Part shown: piece after piece, positions 60,246-64,000 of the stretch
Position numbering within the stretch: the first letter of the stretch is position 1
Layout of the letters: each line of letters starts with the position of its first letter
From: CBDFGS01 sp965247255
GTDB lineage: Bacteria; Chloroflexota; Dehalococcoidia; Lucifugimonadales; CAUZJF01
Assembly (NCBI GenBank): GCA_965247255.1
Contig: CBDFGS010000012.1
Coordinates: 186,001 to 250,000 of the forward strand
Reading direction: 5' to 3'
Length of the DNA stretch: 64,000 nt
The notes under the pieces: model-generated
The model's database searches: none
What the model was told of the DNA's origin: nothing
What the model saw: only the letters and a program-made list of their open reading frames with translations
Translations under genes and position numbers: made by a program

Positions 60246-60352
60246 TCCAGATTCATGCGCTTCTTTGAGAGGCCCGAATAGCAGTCAGATTAGGCCCGCG
60301 CCCCCCACGGCACTAATATCGCGCGCGGTGGGTAATATTTGAGAGGAAGTCG

Positions 60353-61063
60353 ATGGTCGTCGCAAAACGGTACAGAGAAGCTGCTGAGATGGTGGAGGCG
60401 GAAGGGGAATACCAGCCGGCGGAGGCCGTCGCCCTGGTAAAGAAGACCGCAACCGCGAAGTTCGACGAGACGGTGGAGCTTCACCTCCGCACCGGCGCCG
60501 ATCCGCGTCATGCCGACCAGCAGGTCCGTGGCGTGGCCGTCTTGCCTCACGGGATTGGAAAGCCGGTGCGAGTCGTCGTCTTCACCGATGGCGAAGCGAT
60601 TAAAGCGGCTGAAGATGCAGGCGCCGACGAGGTGGGGAACGACGACCTGATAAAGAAGATAGAGGGCGGTTGGACGGACTTCGACGTCTCTATCGCAACA
60701 CCCGAAATGATGGGCCGTGTGGGACGCCTGGGCCGGATCCTTGGAAGGCGCGGGCTGATGCCCAACCCGCGCACCGGAACGGTGGTCCAGCCCGAGGACA
60801 TACCCAGGGCGATCTCCGAGGCCAAGAAAGGTCGCGTTGAGTATAGGCTCGACCGTGAGGGCCTCATCCACGTCTCTATCGGCAAGGCTAGCTTCGAGGA
60901 CTCACAGCTCCTCGACAACATGACGACGGTGATGGACAACGTGGTTCGCGCGCGACCCGGTGGCCTGAAGGGCCAGTACATACGCTCGGCCAACCTCGCC
61001 TCGACAATGGGGCCCAGCGTCGGACTTGACGTTGCGGCCGTGACCGCACTCAAGATAGAATAG
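60353..61063 (+). CDS. rplA: 50S ribosomal protein L1
   Basis: A 236-residue protein of the L1 stalk. Key parts are AKFDETVELHLRTGADPRHA, then GRLGRILGRRGLMPNPRTGT (the L1 signature) and the last helix region QYIRSANLASTMGPSVGLDV. Length is normal. L1 usually also represses its own operon by binding the mRNA leader. Confidence 0.97.
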   Translation: MVVAKRYREAAEMVEAEGEYQPAEAVALVKKTATAKFDETVELHLRTGADPRHADQQVRGVAVLPHGIGKPVRVVVFTDGEAIKAAEDAGADEVGNDDLIKKIEGGWTDFDVSIATPEMMGRVGRLGRILGRRGLMPNPRTGTVVQPEDIPRAISEAKKGRVEYRLDREGLIHVSIGKASFEDSQLLDNMTTVMDNVVRARPGGLKGQYIRSANLASTMGPSVGLDVAAVTALKIE

Positions 61064-61076
61064 CCTGCGCCCCCGA

Positions 61077-61201
61077 AAGGGGCGCAATCGGCCGCAGACA
61101 GTGGGTTCCCGAGACGCTCGGGATTAAAACGCAAGCCCACCGAGGCCACCGAAGCACTGTTTACGGAGCTTCCCTGAGTCTGCGGCTCAGGGATTTTTTT
61201 T
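61077..61201 (+). promoter_or_regulatory. L10 leader (rplJL autoregulatory region)
   Basis: The 185-bp spacer before rplJ has the usual L10-leader layout: several hairpins and a purine-rich bulge region in front of a terminator-like stem. L10-(L12)4 bound here would lower expression of rplJ-rplL. Confidence 0.7.
61171..61201 (+). terminator. attenuator hairpin in the L10 leader
   Basis: TCCCTGAG (61171-61178) and CTCAGGGA (61186-61193) form a perfect 8-bp stem followed by eight T. It lies 48 bp before rplJ, so read-through must be controlled. Confidence 0.85.
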
Positions 61202-61248
61202 GTAAGAACACAGCGCCGGGGCCCGGACAGAGAGGAGCGAGAGCGCAG

Positions 61249-61866
61249 TTGCCAACCGAACGGAAAGTCGAGGCCGTCGAGAAGATACGAAAGCTGATCG
61301 AAAGCTGCTCAGTCGCCATCTCCGCCGATCACTCAGGGATGGGCGTGGAAGCGATGAACGATCTCAGGCGGTCGATGCGTGAGAGCGACGTAGTACTCAG
61401 AGTAGTCAAGAACAGGTTGACGTATATCGCTGCGGACGAAGCCGAGAGCCCGCTGATCAAGGAGATAGTCCAAGGTCCCACAGCGCTGGCCTTCGGTTTC
61501 GAAGACCCCGCGGCGCCCGCCAGGGCACTGGCGCAATTCATCACGAGCAACAGGACCACTCTGTCGATTCGAGGCGGGCTGCTTGGGGATCAAGTGCTGT
61601 CTGGGGACGAGGTGAATCGACTCGCAGCGCTGCCACCGAAAGACCAGCTTATTGGGCGGGTTATGGGGCAGATGCTGGCGCCCATAACGGGGCTGGCGTT
61701 TGTGCTAGCGGCTCCGGCGGCGGGGCTCGCCAGAGTGCTGCAACGAATCGTGGATGAGAAAAGCGAGAACGGACATGCCGCGGATGACGCCGCGCCTCCA
61801 GACGGTGTCCCCGAAGCGGGAGCTGAGGAGAGCGCAGAGGCCGAGGCGGGAGCTCAGGAGAGCTGA
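61249..61866 (+). CDS. rplJ: 50S ribosomal protein L10
   Basis: A 205-residue protein anchoring the L7/L12 stalk. TTG 61249 is the start, MPTERKVEAVEKIRKLIES. SVAISADHSGMGVEAMNDLR and VVKNRLTYIAADEAESPLIK match L10, and the helical C-terminus binds L12. An extra acidic tail (EAGAEESAEAEAGAQES) makes it about 25-30 residues longer than the E. coli protein. Confidence 0.95.
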   Translation: MPTERKVEAVEKIRKLIESCSVAISADHSGMGVEAMNDLRRSMRESDVVLRVVKNRLTYIAADEAESPLIKEIVQGPTALAFGFEDPAAPARALAQFITSNRTTLSIRGGLLGDQVLSGDEVNRLAALPPKDQLIGRVMGQMLAPITGLAFVLAAPAAGLARVLQRIVDEKSENGHAADDAAPPDGVPEAGAEESAEAEAGAQES

Positions 61867-61899
61867 GTCACAACAGCGATCTAGCGAACGGAGGAAGGT

Positions 61900-62286
61900 A
61901 TGACGACCAAAGAGGACATTATAGAGGCTATCAAGGGGCTTTCGGTCCTGGAGCTCTCCGAGCTTGTCAAGGACCTGGAGGAGACGTTCGGCGTAAGCGC
62001 CGCTGCGCCTGTCGCCGTAGCAGCAGCGCCTGCTGAGGCTGCCGGTGCCGCAGCAGGTCCTGCCGAGGAGGAGCAGACCGAGTTCAACGTCATGCTCCAA
62101 GAGATCGGCCCGAACAAGATCAACGTCATCAAAGCTGTGCGTGAGGTGACGACGCTCGGGCTCAAAGAGGCGAAAGACCTTGTGGAAAGCGCTCCCGCCG
62201 CCATCAAGGAAGGGATCGCGAAGGAAGAGGCGGACGAGGTCAAGTCCAAGCTTGAGGAAGCCGGCGCCTCTGTCGCCGTGGAATAG
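61900..62286 (+). CDS. rplL: 50S ribosomal protein L7/L12
   Basis: A 128-residue stalk protein that recruits translation factors. The N-terminal dimer region (EDIIEAIKGLSVLELSELVK), an alanine-rich hinge (about residues 35-55) and the C-terminal factor-binding domain (NKINVIKAVREVTTLGLKEA) are all clear. It follows rplJ by 33 bp. In most bacteria rpoB and rpoC come next; here they do not. Confidence 0.97.
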   Translation: MTTKEDIIEAIKGLSVLELSELVKDLEETFGVSAAAPVAVAAAPAEAAGAAAGPAEEEQTEFNVMLQEIGPNKINVIKAVREVTTLGLKEAKDLVESAPAAIKEGIAKEEADEVKSKLEEAGASVAVE

Positions 62287-62351
62287 GGTTCACCGCCGGC
62301 GGCACAGGGAAGAAATGTGGCTCAGGGGATCACTAACATGGTCGCTGGGAC

Positions 62352-62600
62352 TTGAGCCGTCGCAAGGACAGACGGCGCTTCGAGGCGATGAAGCGCTTGG
62401 ACCCGGACTACGGTGGTTTCCGCGGTCACGGCAATGAGCCCAGCCGGCCAGGTAAGGCGCCGCTCGAAACCGTCACCTGCAGTGTGTGCGGGCGCAAACG
62501 CAACATTCCCAGGGGCATCGCGGTCGCTGAGGGAGACGGCTACGTATGCTCCAGGTGTAAGTCAGAAGGACGAGTGTCCGAGATAGCGAGCCCGGAGTAG
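62352..62600 (+). CDS. small zinc-ribbon protein
   Basis: An 82-residue basic protein with two CxxC pairs (VTCSVCGRKRN and YVCSRCKSEGR), a probable zinc ribbon. It starts at TTG 62352 with MSRRKDRRRFEAMKRLDPDY. I do not know a function; the location after rplL suggests a translation-linked or nucleic-acid-binding role, but that is a guess. No membrane segment or signal peptide is seen. Confidence 0.65.
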   Translation: MSRRKDRRRFEAMKRLDPDYGGFRGHGNEPSRPGKAPLETVTCSVCGRKRNIPRGIAVAEGDGYVCSRCKSEGRVSEIASPE

Positions 62601-62617
62601 CGAAGGATCGCGTTCCT

Positions 62618-63895
62618 CTAGCTCGCGTCTGACTCCAAGTATGGAATCGTCTGCGGCCCCTGCGGCAAGACGCAGACTCGAGCTCCGTCGCCGTACGACG
62701 ACACCGCTGTTTGAAGGGCTTCTTGGATGTCGTCGATGGGTTCCAGATGCGCCGCGCGGACTTGCTCGGGCGTGAGGTATCCTGACTTGAGAAGAACGCT
62801 CGCCCTGAGCTGGATTTGCGCCTGGAGCTGGACCTGCCACTGGTCGTGTTCCTCGTAGCCTTCCGACGTGACCATCTCGAGCAGCTCCTGCGGGCTGCGC
62901 CGTGCGCCTAGTATCTCCTTGTACTTGCCGTGGTCCGGAATGCCGTCGCTGCACTCCGCGGCGCATATGATCGTGCCGCCGTTCTTGACTACCTTGGCCC
63001 CAGCCGACATCCCCTTCACAGCCTGATAGAGGTTCAGATCGAGGGGGTACCCGCTGTTAGTCGTGACCACCACATCGAAGGGCCCCGGTACCGGTTGCAT
63101 CGCGGTAGCCTTCGAGGCCTGGCAGGCGGCGCGATGTGCCGCGAATAGCTCCCCGGCGTACACGCTGGTGATCCGGTGATTACGATTGATGGTCACGTCG
63201 ACGCTGAAGTCGACCCGCGTCTTTTGGGCGATCTCGCGGATGGCGTCGTGAATCGGGTTGCCCTCTATGACGCCCCAGGTAGAATTAGGGTCGGCGATGA
63301 GCGCCGCGCTGTGGAGCTTCATCACAGTGTCGAACCCAGCCAGCCCGGGCGCAACCATTTTGGGTCCGCCGCTAAACCCGGCGAAGAAGTGTGGCTCGAC
63401 GAATCCCGTCGTTATCCTGACGTCGCTCTCCACCCAGAGCCTGTTCAGCCAGATAGGGACGCCCGACGCGCTCTCCCCCACGTAGGCGAGGCTATTCTTG
63501 TCGAAGGAATCGTGGTTCACGACACGATAGCCGCGCGCGACCTCCTCTCCAAGCATCGACTCCAGCTCCTCCGCTGTATTGGAGCGGTGGGTCCCGGTGG
63601 CGACCAGGACTACTATCCGGTCCCTGGGCACGTGCTTCATCTCGCCGAGTAGGACGGGCAGCACCGTCGCGGAGGGCATGGGCCGGGTTACGTCGCACAC
63701 GGAGATGGCGACCGTCTGATTCGGACGCACTGTCCGCCGCAGGGGGCGGGCGCCAATCGGGTTTCTGATCGCGTTCTTGAGGGCGCCGATTTCGTCGGGC
63801 AGGCCCGGGAGGTACGTGGGCTCGATCACCGTGGTACGCTCTTCGGGTACGTCGATGGAGAGACCGGTACGCCCGTAGGCGAGATCAACCTTCAT
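62618..63895 (-). CDS. larA: LarA-type nickel-pincer racemase family protein
   Basis: A 425-residue protein of the lactate racemase (LarA, DUF2088) family, which uses the nickel-pincer nucleotide to racemise or epimerise 2-hydroxy acids. It starts MKVDLAYGRTGLSIDVPEER and has ISVCDVTRPMPSATVLPVLL, then VLVATGTHRSN and the segment RITTGFVEPHFFAGFSGGPK with catalytic histidine and the nearby lysine that carries the cofactor. The frame is open to 63952, but ATG 63895 matches the family start. No larB, larC or larE gene is in the window. The substrate may be other than lactate. Confidence 0.88.
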   Translation of the reverse strand: MKVDLAYGRTGLSIDVPEERTTVIEPTYLPGLPDEIGALKNAIRNPIGARPLRRTVRPNQTVAISVCDVTRPMPSATVLPVLLGEMKHVPRDRIVVLVATGTHRSNTAEELESMLGEEVARGYRVVNHDSFDKNSLAYVGESASGVPIWLNRLWVESDVRITTGFVEPHFFAGFSGGPKMVAPGLAGFDTVMKLHSAALIADPNSTWGVIEGNPIHDAIREIAQKTRVDFSVDVTINRNHRITSVYAGELFAAHRAACQASKATAMQPVPGPFDVVVTTNSGYPLDLNLYQAVKGMSAGAKVVKNGGTIICAAECSDGIPDHGKYKEILGARRSPQELLEMVTSEGYEEHDQWQVQLQAQIQLRASVLLKSGYLTPEQVRAAHLEPIDDIQEALQTAVSSYGDGARVCVLPQGPQTIPYLESDAS

Positions 63896-63927
63896 ACTTT
63901 GCCCTATCAAATGTATAGCGTAGCTAG

Positions 63928-64000
63928 CTACGCCCTCAAGACACCCTCGCAAAGGTGCGCCGCGTCCACCAGGTCCGGGATTGTCACGTACTCCTGCTTG
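63928..64000 (-). CDS. 3' end of a gene cut by the window edge (possible M20 peptidase)
   Basis: A minus-strand frame open at the right edge, reading KQEYVTIPDLVDAAHLCEGVLRA and stopping at 63928-63930. The pattern (E-x-V-x-x-x-DLVxAAxL) resembles the last helix of M20 peptidases such as ArgE/DapE. Only 24 codons are visible, so the assignment is weak. It would be upstream of larA in the same direction, 33 bp away. Confidence 0.4.
   Translation of the reverse strand, partial: KQEYVTIPDLVDAAHLCEGVLRA

Noticed and set aside
1..64000. CRISPR array or prophage
   Set aside because: No regularly spaced repeats and no phage structural or integrase genes; the hicA remnant and the immunity-type gene alone do not make a prophage.

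Overview
The window is high-GC, tightly packed bacterial chromosome. Its gene content fits a Chloroflexota member of the Dehalococcoidia type: an archaeal-looking NurA/HerA module, PdxS/PdxT vitamin B6 synthesis, MoxR/VWA ATPase pairs, several Gfo/Idh/MocA oxidoreductases, and short palindromic repeats in the spacers. The lineage is inferred from gene content only; there is no rRNA gene here to confirm it.

Layout. 1-7.6 kb: the 3' end of fabF, a zinc alcohol dehydrogenase, an RNase R/II-like exoribonuclease, and a TIM-barrel glycosidase-like gene cut by an intact IS1380-family element (5741-7456) with 18-bp inverted ends and a GTTAA target duplication. 7.7-17.9 kb: proB-proA, a DedA-like membrane protein, a ClpC-type ATPase, a 3-hydroxyacyl-CoA dehydrogenase, holA, a DUF1232 membrane protein and a divergent YchF. 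18-26.6 kb: hemW, selB, then a run with a P-loop kinase, nurA, an acetyltransferase, a HAS-barrel protein and herA, ending in a broken hicA. 26.7-31.5 kb: a small metallopeptidase, a Gfo/Idh/MocA oxidoreductase, a superinfection-immunity-type membrane peptide, ftsH and a damaged coiled-coil gene. 31.5-38.6 kb: an aminotransferase, tyrS, ribF, DAHP synthase, aroH-type chorismate mutase and selA, all on the minus strand. 39.1-45 kb: coaE, a MoxR ATPase, a NUDIX hydrolase, a very large VWA protein, and a small gene with an in-frame TGA read here as selenocysteine. 45.1-50 kb: tmk, a SpoIIIAA-like ATPase with an R3H domain, a GNAT-like protein and pdxS-pdxT. 50.2-57 kb: a second Gfo/Idh/MocA gene, a cobalamin riboswitch with terminator controlling a BtuF(double)-BtuC-BtuD importer, and speD-speB. 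57.1-62.6 kb: three tRNAs, tuf, rpmG, secE, nusG, rplK, rplA, an L10 leader, rplJ and rplL. 62.6-64 kb: a LarA-type protein and the end of a further minus-strand gene.

The most interesting observation is at 44695-44988: a HesB-like protein of 97 residues whose codon 30 is TGA. A perfect 7-bp hairpin with loop GGTC lies at the spacing expected of a bacterial SECIS element. The same window encodes SelA (37259-38629) and SelB (19346-21211), so the host has at least two parts of the selenocysteine pathway. A conventional gene caller would miss this gene or call only its second half. Other points of interest are the NurA/HerA neighbourhood with an extra HAS-barrel protein, an internally duplicated B12-binding protein, a candidate small RNA before coaE, and several degraded genes (a TIM-barrel protein cut by the IS, hicA, and a coiled-coil gene with offsetting frame changes).
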